Part shown: piece after piece, positions 44,475-56,352 of the stretch
How the letters are laid out: every line of letters starts with the position of its first letter
How positions within the stretch are numbered: position 1 is the first letter of the stretch
Origin: Sanghuangporus weigelae
Lineage: Eukaryota; Basidiomycota; Agaricomycetes; Hymenochaetales; Hymenochaetaceae
Assembly: GCA_033182465.1 (NCBI GenBank)
Contig: CP137327.1
Span: 1,116,001 to 1,180,000, forward strand
Direction: 5' to 3'
DNA: 64,000 bases
The notes under the pieces: generated by a model
What the model saw: the letters and a program-made list of their open reading frames with translations, nothing else
The model's database searches: none
Told to the model about the DNA's origin: nothing
Program-made: the position numbers and the translations under genes

Positions 44475-44887
44475 ACAGTAAGTACTTATGGTCTGTTATT
44501 CAAAGTGCACGAGTTTGATCTGCTCTCTAGCCTATCCCAGCCACTCTTGCTATATCCATGCTCTCTCCCTCAACATCGCTTCTCTGTTCTTTTTATGCGT
44601 TAAACTTCTCTTTCGCATATCTCATAAAGGCTCTCATAATTCCGACTAGATGTTCTCGTAAAGGCTCATGTGCTGAACTCCTCTTCTGCAGCTTTCTAAA
44701 GGCTTATAACCGTATTCTCGACATCTCTGCTGTAGCATATCAGATAGTAATAGCATCCTAAAGAATTTGCATATCAGTGACTAGTAGTGTAGACAAATAA
44801 ATAAAATGATACCCTTGTTAGTCCAATAGTAGCCCAGATGCGAATGTATGTCGACTCCTCTTCATCCTCTTTGTCTTCAACATCTTC
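44475..44887. other. Spacer between convergent transposon genes
   Basis: About 410 bp between the accessory gene and the Tnp2 C-terminal piece. Pyrimidine-rich; no gene seen. Confidence 0.5.
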
Positions 44888-45225
44888 ATTTCACTCAGGA
44901 CAGTGAGCAATGCGAACCCAGCATGCTTGAGAGATGATGTTGTCAGGACTGATTAGAGCCTGGGGGCCTTCTGAGCTTGGGTCCAGGAAGGCACCGAACT
45001 CGAAGAATCCGACTTCTAACTCTGGACTATGTAGAATATGTGAGATCCTAAAGCAATGCTTAAAATCAGGAGTACTCACCGTTCATCCCAGATCACAGTA
45101 TTGAATGTTCCTGGTTGAAGCGGTTTGAACCAGCGAACATGAAGGAGAACCATCAGATTTGCGAGAGGAGGCTAAAAATGAGTCAAAATGTCGTATACCT
45201 GTCCAACATACTTCGATGTTCTAAC
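44888..45225 (-). pseudogene. Tnp2-type transposase, C-terminal piece
   Basis: The minus strand codes for a segment with VRWFKPL...TFNTVIWDER, then after a probable intron ELEVGFFEFGAFLDP, ALISPDNIISQACWVRIA and a stop at 44891. This pattern ends many basidiomycete Tnp2-group transposases. It is separated from the middle piece at 48.6-49.5 kb by arm 1 of the non-coding element, so the gene is split by insertion. Confidence 0.55.
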
Positions 45226-45230
45226 ATGCG

Positions 45231-48200
45231 CTGTAGCACACTGGCCCCTCCTGTGCCAGTACACTCATACTATAACTCCCTCCCACTACAGATACCATAT
45301 CCCAGTGCCGCCTACACCTCAGAGTGTGAGGGCATACTCCTACTGCACTCGAGACACCATTTGAGCACATTTCCACCGATTCCAGCACATGTACTGTACT
45401 GCAGCGCCCTCCTAAGGCCCAGATCGATCCGCTGATGGCTCTCCGACACCCAGACAGGTCAGCCGACGACTCCTACCCAGCACCAGGCATTATAGGACAC
45501 ATCCCTCAGTGACTACAGGCTGCCAATCTTACGATTTACCATATATACAGCCTTGCGGCGACTCTAGACGCCTCTGAGGCGGCCCCCCATGGCGCCGATC
45601 AATGCGGCAGACACTCAGACATCCTCAGGTACCTTCACCGATGCCTCCTACAGCTTACCAAGCAGTCCCCCATTGCCTAGTGAAAGGATCCGCTCAAAAA
45701 CTCGCATCAGGATCGATGCGATCAGCAGATCCACACGATCAGCTTTCCAAACGCGACCAGTAACCAAGCCAGCTATCACGGGCCCAAGCGATCGAGCGGC
45801 CTAGGCAACAGTAACCCGTTACCACCCGAGCGCTAGAAGCACCAAAGCGGATACGTAATCCTGCTAACAGCTAACACCGCCGACCGCCTATTACCGCGGA
45901 CTACCACTCTAACGCCGCCGACCAAGCAACCAGAGCGACCTCGATCAAAAGAAGCGATCAAACTTCTTAGAAGTCCAGAAGCACAACTACTAAAGCCTAA
46001 ACGCTAAAAGGCTAAAGGCTAATAAGGTTTATGGAGACCTCACTGGCATTTCAGCACTGTCAAGTCTGTGCATGAGTTTACATGGTCCTTTATGAAGTAT
46101 ACTACATAGTATGCATGGCAACAGTTGGTACACGTGACTGTCACATCGAAACCGAGTGACACCTTCAAGATACAATGCATTCCAATCCACCAAACCCAAT
46201 AGTACCCAAGAAACGAGAGGAACTCATGATCACAACTCGGACCCCTCGAACTGCAAACCCGATAACTTGGAGAATGATTGGATGGTATAGACCGGAGTTG
46301 CACACACCATGTCCGGCATCTATGATACAGGCAAACCTTTATTTACCAAGAGATGCGAACCTGGAGACCAAGCAGTTACAACTCCTTATACAACGAAGGA
46401 TATGGCATTACATTCGAGACATACAATATGAAGGCAAAGCATGGCTAGTCACCAGAACCCAGCAGAACCCGCCAGCAGAGCTTATGCAGTTCATGATATG
46501 CCTTGGACCATACTCTACACCGACCCGACACCTTAACACGGACGTGCGAGTTATGCTTACTCTCGCTGGACCTCGAGATGAATTCCGAAGAATCACATAC
46601 CGAGCAGCCTACATCGCTCCAAGAGCAAAGATGCCACTCAATGACGGCAATGACATCGTTATGGAGTACTGACAGTGGAGCATTCCATATCGGAGCACCA
46701 CCTCTATTGTCTCAGTCAGCAACCCCCACAGAATTCTGTCATAGTGGAGACGACCTTACAAAGATTGGAGCAAAGTGGAGCGAAGCGCAGCAGGATGACA
46801 AAGGAACAGATGTAATGGTGGAGAAAAGTGGAGTAAAGTGGAGACAGGATGAGTAAGAAATAGGACGGAAAATGGAATATCTGGGAGCATAAATAGCTGT
46901 AGGATTAGGCCCTCATTTCCCCATCTTTCAATCCTCTTAACACACTGGTGTAAAGCTTGCCCTACATCGAGCTATTACTGTGTGCTTTGTACTATCACGC
47001 CTCTTGGAAATCCCAATCTGCTTTACTATCACCTCGTATCTGAAAGCATCCATAACTCGGACTGCGACTAAGAAGGCTAGTAAGGGATCGCGTGGTACAG
47101 CCAGACGTGGGTAGATAAGATCACCTCTGCACAACACACTGCTGCTTAGGCAAAAGGATCGAACCGGTGTAACCCCGGGCCTACTCCCTAACACCTAGGG
47201 AGCTATATATTGTCATATGTGCTTACATGCCTTGTTACGACGTATCTGGCGCTGATCCAGCAGTCCCCCGCAGCACCGCCGCTCCAGCCACTCATATTAG
47301 TCACTAGGGATCGCCCACACTCTGTATTGAGTGCCGCCGATGCATCGGACACCTCAGGGACATTGACTGATGCGCCCCTTATCTCATATACGCAATATTA
47401 GCCTCCGATCATCGGCTCCGATGTTTCCCGACTTCCCCCCAATGCGGCGGCCCCCATTAGACCATGTATGGAAGGTAGACATGTGGTACATCGGCATGCC
47501 AAGCCGCCGACTTGCGCCGCCAAGCCCAACTCTGCTGGTGCCCATATTATTGCAGATACTCGATATTTCATGCTATTGGATGCCCCCCTCACGTTGCCGC
47601 TCTCAGATTTCACCTGGGCGCTCCGGCAGTGGCCCTTGGCAACCCAGATGACTCAGGAGATGTTGTCAGAAAGTAGGACATGTCGGTGACAGCAGCAGAG
47701 TATATATAGAGCTTATATTAGGTTGGTAGAGAAGAGACGATCATCGGAGAGAGCATGTACCAGTCCAAGCGCTGGAGTTCGAGATATCCCTCACTCTGAG
47801 TCTCCCCTCATGTACTGAGCCTCCCCCTTGACTATATATTATCCTTGACACCTCCTCTTGTCTGATTCATTGTTCTACCTGCCTTCGCCACCTCTGATAC
47901 GCCTTGGCTGCTCTGATATTCAGCGAGTGTGTAGAAGCTCAGGATTTAACCCTGAGCTTCCTCCACCCCTCTTGTACCTCGTCAGCACCCCTCTATCTGA
48001 CGTCAGCGACCCTTCGGCGACCCAGGCTTCCTATCAGACTTCTCTGCAGCACCCTTTCCAGCCTTTCACTCCAGTTTATTCCATATATTGATCTTATATG
48101 GTCTTTTCCTTTCATCTATTGCGTTTACGCTACTTCGGCGGATTTGTGCAGCCTCCCCCTCATTCCTGCTTGCCCTATTTGACGTCGGCGGCTATCCAGC

Positions 48201-48540
48201 AATACAGTCATCATACCAGACGACCCAGCGGCGCCTTCTCCACCCACTTGCTCCAGTTCAGCCCTTATATTCATCTTATACGCTCCTGCCGACTCTGTGT
48301 CCAAGTTTCCACCATGTCGGCAGCCTCCTGTGATCCCCCCTCTTGAGCGGCGGCCCTATTAGCTTATCCCTTTCATACTTCGGCATCCCTAGACCCATCC
48401 ATCACGTCTCTGATGGTCCCTGGCATCTGCTGGGTAGTGGGGATTTAGAGTCTGATAGCATCGGCATCCCGTTTTTGGAGGTTTCTTCATACATTCAGCA
48501 CCCTTAGTAGAATGGACATTGGTAGCACCTTCAGAGACAC
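45231..48540 (+). repeat. Long inverted repeat, arm 1 (interrupted non-coding element)
   Basis: About 1.8 kb of non-coding DNA (45231-45680 and 47199-48540) that pairs in inverted orientation with 49511-51314. Diverged by several to about 10 percent on inspection. It is interrupted by the solo-LTR-like copy 2. It probably represents an independent insertion of a non-autonomous element into the Tnp2 gene. The short frames it contains are not conserved between arms as proteins. Confidence 0.75.
45681..47193 (+). mobile_element. Solo-LTR-like element, copy 2 (inside arm 1)
   Basis: A 1513-bp segment, TGAAAGG...CCCTAACA, flanked by a 5-bp duplication CCTAG at 45676-45680 and 47194-47198. It is nearly identical to copy 1 at 40385-41896 but in opposite orientation. 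It contains a frame of about 165 codons (46175-46672) of unknown nature that is recognisable in both copies. Large LTRs sometimes carry such frames; no function is inferred. Confidence 0.75.
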
Positions 48541-49510
48541 ACACCACCCACTACAGCGGTAATTTTCTTCTCATGTTCCTTTCTAGTGACTGGCTGCCAC
48601 TCTTCCCAGATGAAAGGAAGCTGAAATCGAGCTGTCATCTCTGGAACTATACATTCTACGATAGACCAAACGACTCACAACTATCGGAAGATATACCAGA
48701 ACAAGTGCTTTATACTCATCCGCACTGAGCGAACCAGCTGCTGGATAGCCTACATCAGACGGGAGTCATCCAACCCAGGATGGCATCTCGAACTGATGAT
48801 GTACTTAGCGAGTCAGTAGCAGTATATAGTAAAAAACTTATTAGTCCTCGCCTCTTTTAGATACTGATTAAGAAGATTGAGTTCTTGTGGTATGCGGCTC
48901 GGCTCAGTTTGTTTACAAAGGCTATCAGTTTTGATGAGCGAGTTGTGCCACTGAGATCGCATTATACCTAAGTAATGCCAGAATGTAAGTTAGTAGACAT
49001 GAATAAGAAGCCTAAGAGTCTTACCGAGAAGCATATTATGCATCGGGTTGATTACAGTCATCCAGACTGCATCGAAATATGGCAATCTTACCAATTTTGT
49101 ATAACAGACACCATGGTTCTGAAAAATTTCATCCTTCTCGTCCTCTTCTGCTGCACGATACTTGAAACCCAAGTTTCGATGATCCTCTCCAGACCGAGGG
49201 GCATAACCTAGTATATTGATTGTCATACCTGAAAAGAATCAAAAGAAAAGAAATACGTACCATCTTTCAATCCATCAGCTGTCCTCAATTTGATGTGAGG
49301 TATGGTGCATTTTGTACAGAATCGCTTCTCATAATTATGATCAGCGAACCCAACCATCCGGCAGAGAGCCGGGTGGTCGCAACAGACAGCAACAAGCACC
49401 ACACGAACGAGACGTCCTATTAAAACATGCGAGACTCGAGTTAGCACCTATACAATAGATCATAGCTGAGTATAGTCTGAAGAAGACTTACCGTTGTCGA
49501 TTGGCAGTGT
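48541..49510 (-). pseudogene. Tnp2-type transposase, middle piece
   Basis: Minus-strand exons between the two inverted arms. RLVRVVLVAVCCDHPALCRM with a following CTKC pair (49447-49260) and RLPYFDAVWMTVINPMHNMLLG (49226-48990) are the core motifs of Transposase_21/Tnp2. They are followed near 48890-48640 by the conserved MPSWVG...LSADEYKALVLVYLP segment, with a frameshift between its two halves. The catalytic-domain motifs are thus recognisable, but the gene is interrupted on both sides by the repeat arms and is not functional. Confidence 0.7.
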
Positions 49511-51314
49511 CGTATCTGAAGGTGCTACAGATGTCCGTCCTACTAAGGGTGCTGAATGTATGAAGGGACCTCCAAAAATGGGCTGCCGACGCTATCAGAC
49601 TCTCAAAGACCTACTACCCGGCAGGTGCCAGGAACCGTCGGAGACGTAATGGATGGGTCTAGGGATGCCGCTGGATAAAGGGAATAGGATAACAGGACTG
49701 CCGCTTGAGAGGGGGGATCACAGGGGGCTGCCGACGTAGCGTAAACACAATAGATGGAGAGAAAGGACCGTATAAGATGAATATATGGACTAAGCTGGAG
49801 TGAAAGGCTGGAAAGGGCGCTGCAGGGGTGTATGATAGGAAGGCTGGGTCGCCAGGTGGCCGCCGACGTCGAATAGAGGGGTGCCGGATTGAGGGGGAGG
49901 CTGCACAAATCTGCCGAAGTAGCGTAAACGCGATAGATGAAAGGAAAAGACCGTATAAGATCAATAGATGGGATAAACTGGAGTGAAAGGCTGGAAAGGA
50001 CGCCGAAGGGGAGTCTGATAAGAAGCCTGGGTCGCCGAAGGGTCGCCGATGTCAAATAGAGGGGCGCCGGACAGGTATAAAGTGTGGGGAGGAGGCTCAG
50101 GGTTAAATCCCAAGCCCTACTCACTCACTGAACGTCAGAGCGGCAGAGGCGTACCGGAGGCGGCGAAGGCAAGTAGAATGTGGAGTCAAACAAGAGGAGA
50201 TGTCAAGGATAGTATATAGTCAAGGGGGAGGCTCAGTACATGAGGGGAGACTCAGAGTGAGGGATATCTCGAACTCTGGCGCTCGGTCTGGTACATGCTC
50301 TTGGAATCCTTGCTAGGCTTGGAATCCTTGTCGTCTACAAGCTAGTATAAGCTCTATATATACTCTACTGATGTTGCCGACACATCCTACTGTCTGACAA
50401 CATCTCCTGAGTCATCTGGATTGCCAAGGGCCGCTGCCGGAGCGCCCAGGTGAAATCTGAGAGCGGCAACGTGAGGGGGGCATCCAATCACATGAAATAT
50501 TGAGTATCTGCAATAACACGGGCGCCGGTGGAGTTGGGCTTGGCGGCGCGAGTCGGTGGCTTGGCACGCCGATGTACCACATGCCTACCTTCCATACATG
50601 GTCTAATGGGGGCCGCCGCGTCGGGGGGAAGTCGGGAAACATCGGAACTGATGATTGGAGGCTGATATCGCGTATATGAGACAAAGGGCGCATCAGCCGA
50701 TGTCCCTGAGGTGTCCGATGCATCGGCGGCACTCAATACAGAGTGTGGGCGATCCCTAGTGACTAATATGAGTGGCCGGAGCGGCAGTGCTGTGGGGGAC
50801 TGCCGGACTGGTGGCAGATACATCGTAATGAGGCATGTAAGCACATATGACAATATATAGCTCCCTAGACAATGGGGGACTGCTTAGTAAGCTGTAGGAG
50901 GCGTCGGCGAGGGTACCTGAGGATGTCTGAGTGTCCGCCGCATTGATCGGCGCCAAGGGGGGCCGACTCGGAGGCATCCAGAGTCGCCGCACGGCTGTAC
51001 GTATGGTAAATCATAAGATCGGCGGCACGTAGTCACTGAGGGATGTGTCCTATAGTGCCTGGTGCTGGGTAGGAGCTGTCGGCGGACCTGTCTGAGTGTC
51101 GGGGAGCCATCGGCGGATCGATTTGGGTCATAGGAGGGCGCCGCAGTACAGTACGTGTGCTGGAATCAATGGATACGTGCTCAAATGATGTCCCGAGTGC
51201 AATAGGAGTGTGCCCTCACACTCTCAGGTGTCGGCAGTGGTGGGATATGGTATCTGCAGTAAGAGGGAGCCATAGTATGAGTGTACTGGCACAGGAGGAG
51301 CCAGTGCGCTACAC
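49511..51314 (-). repeat. Long inverted repeat, arm 2 (non-coding element)
   Basis: Pairs in inverted orientation with arm 1. It lies inside the Tnp2 gene between the coding pieces at 51.3-52.9 and 48.6-49.5 kb. Its flanks show a short near-match, TGTAGCGC on one side and TGTAGCAC on the other (minus strand), a possible 8-bp target duplication. Near 50300-50330 it holds a small tandem duplication of CTTGGAATCCTTG. Confidence 0.75.
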
Positions 51315-52868
51315 CGTCAGGATAAAGAGGCGTCTTGATATGTATGCCATCCCTAAAGAGTCTGATAAGTTCATCGATAACATAAACCATAATTTCTTGA
51401 GTTTGTCTCCAATCGGGAGCCTTCGGTCCCGGAAATATATACAGCAGCAGAAGATTCCACGTTAGACACCTAGTAGAGAGACTTAGTGAAGAAACGAAAA
51501 GGCTATAGGGAGACATACTTTAGCTGAATGGGCAAGTTTGCAATAGAACAGGACAGAACGTCAGAGGAATACGACACAGCTGTCCTACTCTGTTGATAGC
51601 CGAATCTATTGTATCACTTGAATGTTAGATATTGGTGAGATAGAATACACGGTTGGAGCTCATCCATCAAAGCCCATCATTATACCGATACGAAGCTTGT
51701 CCTTGCTTTCACGATCAGGATCATTGTCGAAGAACGGTTTACAGTTGGGTCCAGGAATCGTCTTCCACACCTCACCATCCATTATGTCTTGCATGATTCC
51801 ATCCCCGCGTTCGTGCGTTCTCCATTCGTCAATGGCCTTCTCCATTCCCTCGTGGCTGAGGAGATCCGTTAGTTACTGTGTAAGTGGGTTGAATGGAAGC
51901 CTCAGGAGTGGTTTGGCATCTGCAGAACCTCTTCAACTCTCAAGGTTTCTTGAGGTGGTGGTAGACAAACAGAAAAGAAGTCCAGAACATCGAGTGCAAA
52001 CAGAATCTTTAGACAGATCTGGAGGTGCAACTTTCCCACATGTTGTACAGAGCGGCAAAATGAGAAATCTATCTTTGAGATAGAGGCGACAAAAAGCAGA
52101 ATTAAGCGTAAGAACATGATCAGAATCCAGAGGAATTGCATGCAACAGAGAAAAAACAAGACAAAGAACTCGAAGAATCAGATTGCAGCCTCGATGAGGA
52201 AGATGGTAAGTTAAGTGCAGCCAGACGACGAGAAGATAAATAATATGCCAGAACAGATATCTATCTGAGTCATCGAGTATTTCTTGAGGAGGAGGCATCG
52301 GTTCCATTAGAGAAAATTCAAAGCTAGGGAGAGCAAGTTCACCCAGAATTATTGCCAGTGACAGCCGCCCAGAGTCGGCTGTATGCGTCCGAGTTTCGAG
52401 ATTCAAGCTGCCAGTAGCGTCTGCGTTTACGACTGAGCTGACCCCATCAGGAGTAATCACATCCATGCTAGTTTCGAGATGATCTGATGATAGTAGTGGT
52501 GGACAGGATGAGTTACGTCGCTAAGGGCGAAAAGAGTCAATTACGCACCCTGAAGCATGCCTGTTGCGCCATCGTCATCCCAGTATAAGTCATCCTGCAT
52601 TAGATCTCCATTGAGCACCCCTGACGAATCCGCAGCCTCTTCAGCAGGCCCTACTGATATGGAACCATTGATCGCAGCAGGGTCCACAGCAATAGATGCT
52701 GGCGCTGGTGCTGTTGTTGTTGTTATTGTTGTTGTTGTTGTTGTTGTTATTGTTGTTGTTGTTGTTGTTGTTGTTGGTGGTGGTAGTGGTGGTGGTGGTG
52801 CTGGAGCTGCTGAGAGAGATTTTGTTAGCAGTCTGATGAAACTCCTGTGGGCATTCTGATACCGGACA
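51315..52868 (-). pseudogene. Tnp2-type transposase, N-terminal piece
   Basis: Reading on the minus strand from about 52.87 kb: a Thr/Pro-rich low-complexity start coded by the GTT microsatellite, then MDVITPDGVSSVVNADATGS. A cysteine motif follows (CTTCGKVAPPDLSKDSVCTRC, about 52065-52003), then EKAIDEWRTHERGDGIMQDI, WKTIPGPNCKPFF and KLRIGIMMGFDG (51845-51660). After introns and probable breaks comes FPGPKAP...ELIRLFRDGI (51460-51330). This matches the N-terminal half of basidiomycete Tnp2 transposases. In-frame stops and the downstream insertions make it a pseudogene. Confidence 0.65.
52711..52800. repeat. Trinucleotide microsatellite (GTT)n/(GGT)n
   Basis: About 20 GTT units with single ATT interruptions, grading into GGT. 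On the minus strand it reads Thr and Pro codons near the N-terminus of the Tnp2 frame; on the plus strand it gives a spurious poly-Val frame. Confidence 0.9.
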
Positions 52869-54640
52869 GGGAATATAAAGTTCGAGGGGCTGCCCTAGAA
52901 TACCTTTGAGTAGTCAGCAGAGAGATCCACCTAGACCAAAGGCAAGTGGAAACGAAGGGATAATGGAATATACGAGAGAAGGGTTGTATGAGGGCTGAGG
53001 AACGCGTGGGAAGCGCTCGAGGAAGGATTCCGAGGATGGGCTTCTCCCGAGATTGATGGTGGCGGTGCAAAGGCTAAATCGACTCTCCGGCTCAACTGCG
53101 AGCTCTGGACTAAAGCCGACTAACACAAGGCACGAGAACTAATCTAACTAAGGCTACGCTAGTCGAACCACCAACTCGAACGTGACTAATCGACCGTGCT
53201 AACACACTGGGAAGCAACGGCAGCCGATCTCACTCGGAGTCTAAAGTGTCGGAACGCAGCGTAATGATTCGAAACGCGATATGAAGGACGGGGACGGTAA
53301 CTGGGCGACCTAAACGTGATACAAGAGATGGAGGGACTTTACGGTGATGGAAAGGGATAATATGGTGTCCTTTTCCGACGACAGTGGAGAGGGGAAGGTG
53401 TTACGAGACCGAAAGCACGTGGCACGCTAAGTAACTGGGTTACGAGCGAAACCAGCGAAACCGATCGGAACACGCAATGAGGTTTCGATCCGGATGACAG
53501 AGACAGGAGGAGTCCTTTATACGAACCAGGCGAACTATACGAACGTACGAACGGCTCTGCTGCGAAGAGAGGTCACCGATCGACTGTACAGAACACGAAA
53601 TATCGTATATTAGGCTTTAGAGACGAGAGAGTTTTCTACGAACAAGAAGAACTCGAAGCTGGGGGACTTGGGACGATCTAAGAGCTCCTCCGCTCCTCCC
53701 CCTCCTCTACGAGAGTCGTGCTAAATTTATACTAAACGTCCAAACTGAGCCTCCCATCGGTCAGAAAACATAAGCCATAAGAAAAGGGGAACGCATATCA
53801 CTTATCTACAAAGGAGAAGGGCGCATATGAATGGTTAAGGGACACATAAAACAGAAAGAAACAATACTAAACATGGTCGGAACGAGAGCATAAAGAAATA
53901 AAAGGGACGCATATAGAAAGGTGAGATCATAAGCGAAGCCTTCGGAACCGGGTGTCTTTGAGCGGAACGAGTCGGAACTTGGGGAAAAGACTTGGAAAGA
54001 CCTCGGCTAGCCTTACAGGGCAAATCTGCGACATTTTGAATGGGAGAGGGACTGTGGACGACGCTGCAGGGTCAAATCTCTTTGTCAGGAGTACGGATCC
54101 GGGATCCGGAGACTTGTGATTGACGCGTGTAGGATCGTCGCGTGATTCTTCCGCCGTGTCTTATATGATGGCCGATCACGGAACGGTGCACGTGCCATTT
54201 AGACTATGGCATTCTTGCTAAGTCCACTCGCTCCAGCGAAACCAGTCGGAACCGGGCGAAACCAGTCGGAATACCGCGGAACTGGTCGTAACGACTTCGT
54301 ACGCTCCCAAGCTTTAGTCTTACTCTTCACCGAAAGGCTGGGTGCGATATCTTGAGTCGATAGGGAGTGGGGAGCTTTCCTTCGGGAAGAGTTGTGCATG
54401 CCGTCTTGCTGTGTATTTGAAAATTCTGAGTCCTTTCCCATCACTTTTTTCCTGGCAGCTTTGACAGAGGCAGAGAACTTTAATTTGTTGATATTTTGTT
54501 GAAGGTCTTGAGCCCGTAGTCGGCCTCAGAAGTCCCGGCATGGAGTCAGAAAGCAAGGTGTTTGATGCGTCGCACGAAACGCGAAGTCCAAATTTACTAG
54601 CCATGTGTCATATAGATAAAAGCTAGATAATCAAACTAAA
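52869..54640. other. Non-coding part of the transposon shell
   Basis: No gene. It lies upstream of the Tnp2 N-terminus. It contains recurring short strings related to GCGAAACCAGTCGGAAC: once near 53450, a related one near 53960, and two tandem copies at 54235-54275. It could be the upstream or subterminal region of the transposon. Confidence 0.45.
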
Positions 54641-54693
54641 TCTTTAGATGACAATCTTTGGTGTGGCGAGCCAGACTGAAGATTAAGGTCTGT

Positions 54694-54748
54694 GTCGGAG
54701 GTGACAGAAGAAGCCAAGGCTTCTTTCGTTCCTACCATCACCTCCGAC
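54694..54748. repeat. Strong two-tier hairpin near the left end of the DIRS-like element
   Basis: The outer stem GTCGGAGGTGA (54694-54704) pairs with TCACCTCCGAC (54738-54748). Inside it AAGAAGCC pairs with GGCTTCTT across a 2-base loop. It may belong to the element's terminal or leader region. Confidence 0.7.
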
Positions 54749-56097
54749 GTGTCGTTCTCGTCGTGAAGGAATGTTGTTGCAAATTTCATTTCAAATACCG
54801 AAACCCTCTTTGCTCGTGTTCTGTATCTCCTTTCTATACATTCGTTTAGTTTGCTTCTTCAAACTATATCAGTATGGCCATCAACACATGTTGTAATGCT
54901 GTGCCACCGCAACCCGACCGTGTACCGTGTGATCCCGACCTTCTTCAAATGCCGGATTTCTCTTCAGCTGCTTATGACGATGCTCGACGTGAATACAAAT
55001 GACAGCTTAGCAATCTGGACGACAACGAAATCAAGTGGTTTATGGAACAGACTTGGCAGATTTGGATGGCTCAGGCGAAAATATGGTGAAATACATACAG
55101 TTCAAACCAGGCAAGTTTGTCGCACTCTATCCCCATACCCCACTCCACCTCCATCGACCCCGCCTTGGCTCCTGTCGCTGGTCCTTCCTCTGCCGTCAAT
55201 CATGGAACAGCTGCAAATCAGGCACAAGCAAGCAGTGGCAGTTCCCTGGCTTCGTTGGCTCCGTCGCCTAATGCCTCGCGACCCCCATCTCCAACCCCGG
55301 TCATTCAGATCCTACCTCCTGCACTATCTGTTGCTGTTGCTCCTGCTGCTCCTGCTGATGCCATTCCTCCCATTCTCCATATTCCGGCTCCCGTTGTTGC
55401 TCCTGCACCTGCTGTACCCGTTCTTGCTGCTGCTGCTGCTACTGCTGCCCGCGCTAGCCCAGACCGAAACCCGTTCCAGTTTGGCCCTGACCTCCTTCAA
55501 GACCGCCGGTCTACTCACGTCCTCCATGCTTCCATTGAGAGTCAGCTTCGGAAGCTGCAGCATGTCCCTCTGTTCCACTTTACAACTCGTGGTCTCAAGA
55601 GCCAACTTGAATCCTATCAGCAGACCATTTCCGACAATTCCTATCGTTTTGAAGTCGTCGATGGAGCATCCGCCCTCGTTCCTGCTACCTCAGCCTTTCT
55701 GTCTAAGAAGGTGCCTTCCGATGATCTACTTGACTTACATCAGTTCCGAGAAGCCCACCTGAATTTTCTTGAAGCCATTCGCAATGCACAATGGCCTTCT
55801 GAAGTCGTCGACATGTAGGACGACCTTTTTCATAATGTTCTTTCTCATCCGTCCAACCTCAACCCCACGATTAATGGCCAGCACCCTCTCATGGTCTATC
55901 TTGCTCGAATCTGCACCATGTGGCATAATGACTTCGAGAAGACCAACTCCCACCCTTACATTAACCGTGTAGACAAGGCTATGTTCAATCAAGTCCTGCA
56001 GGAACTGCAGGCGGCACAACACCAAAAGCAAGTTAACAAAATCCATCAGCTTATGGCATCCTCCACCGTGAGCACTCCTCTCTCTCTCTCTCTCTAT

Positions 56098-56270
56098 CTG
56101 TTCCGCAACCATGTCAGGTTGTGATGCCACATTTCTGCGATGATCTCTCTATATTCCACAACCATGTCGGGTTGTGATGCCGCATCTCTGCGATGATCTC
56201 TCTCTCTGTTCCGCAACCATGTCTGGTTGCGATGACACATCTCTGTGATGACCTCTCTCCTTAAGTTCTG
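56098..56270. repeat. Three tandem repeats of about 55 bp
   Basis: Three consecutive copies of a unit beginning TTCCGCAACCATGTC and ending GCGATGATCTCTCTC, inside the DIRS-like element. A CT-rich run precedes them at about 56078-56095. Confidence 0.8.
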
Positions 56271-56318
56271 TAACATATCCGTTACAATGTCATTGTCTCT
56301 AACCACTCCCTTTTTATA

Positions 56319-56350
<32 letters not shown>
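56319..56350. repeat. Microsatellite (TCTG)n
   Basis: About seven perfect TGTC/TCTG tetramers. Confidence 0.9.

Positions 56351-56352
<2 letters not shown>

Noticed and set aside
52557-52859. Plus-strand frame with long poly-Val and poly-Gly
   Set aside because: Produced by the GTT/GGT microsatellite; the minus-strand reading connects with the Tnp2 N-terminus instead.
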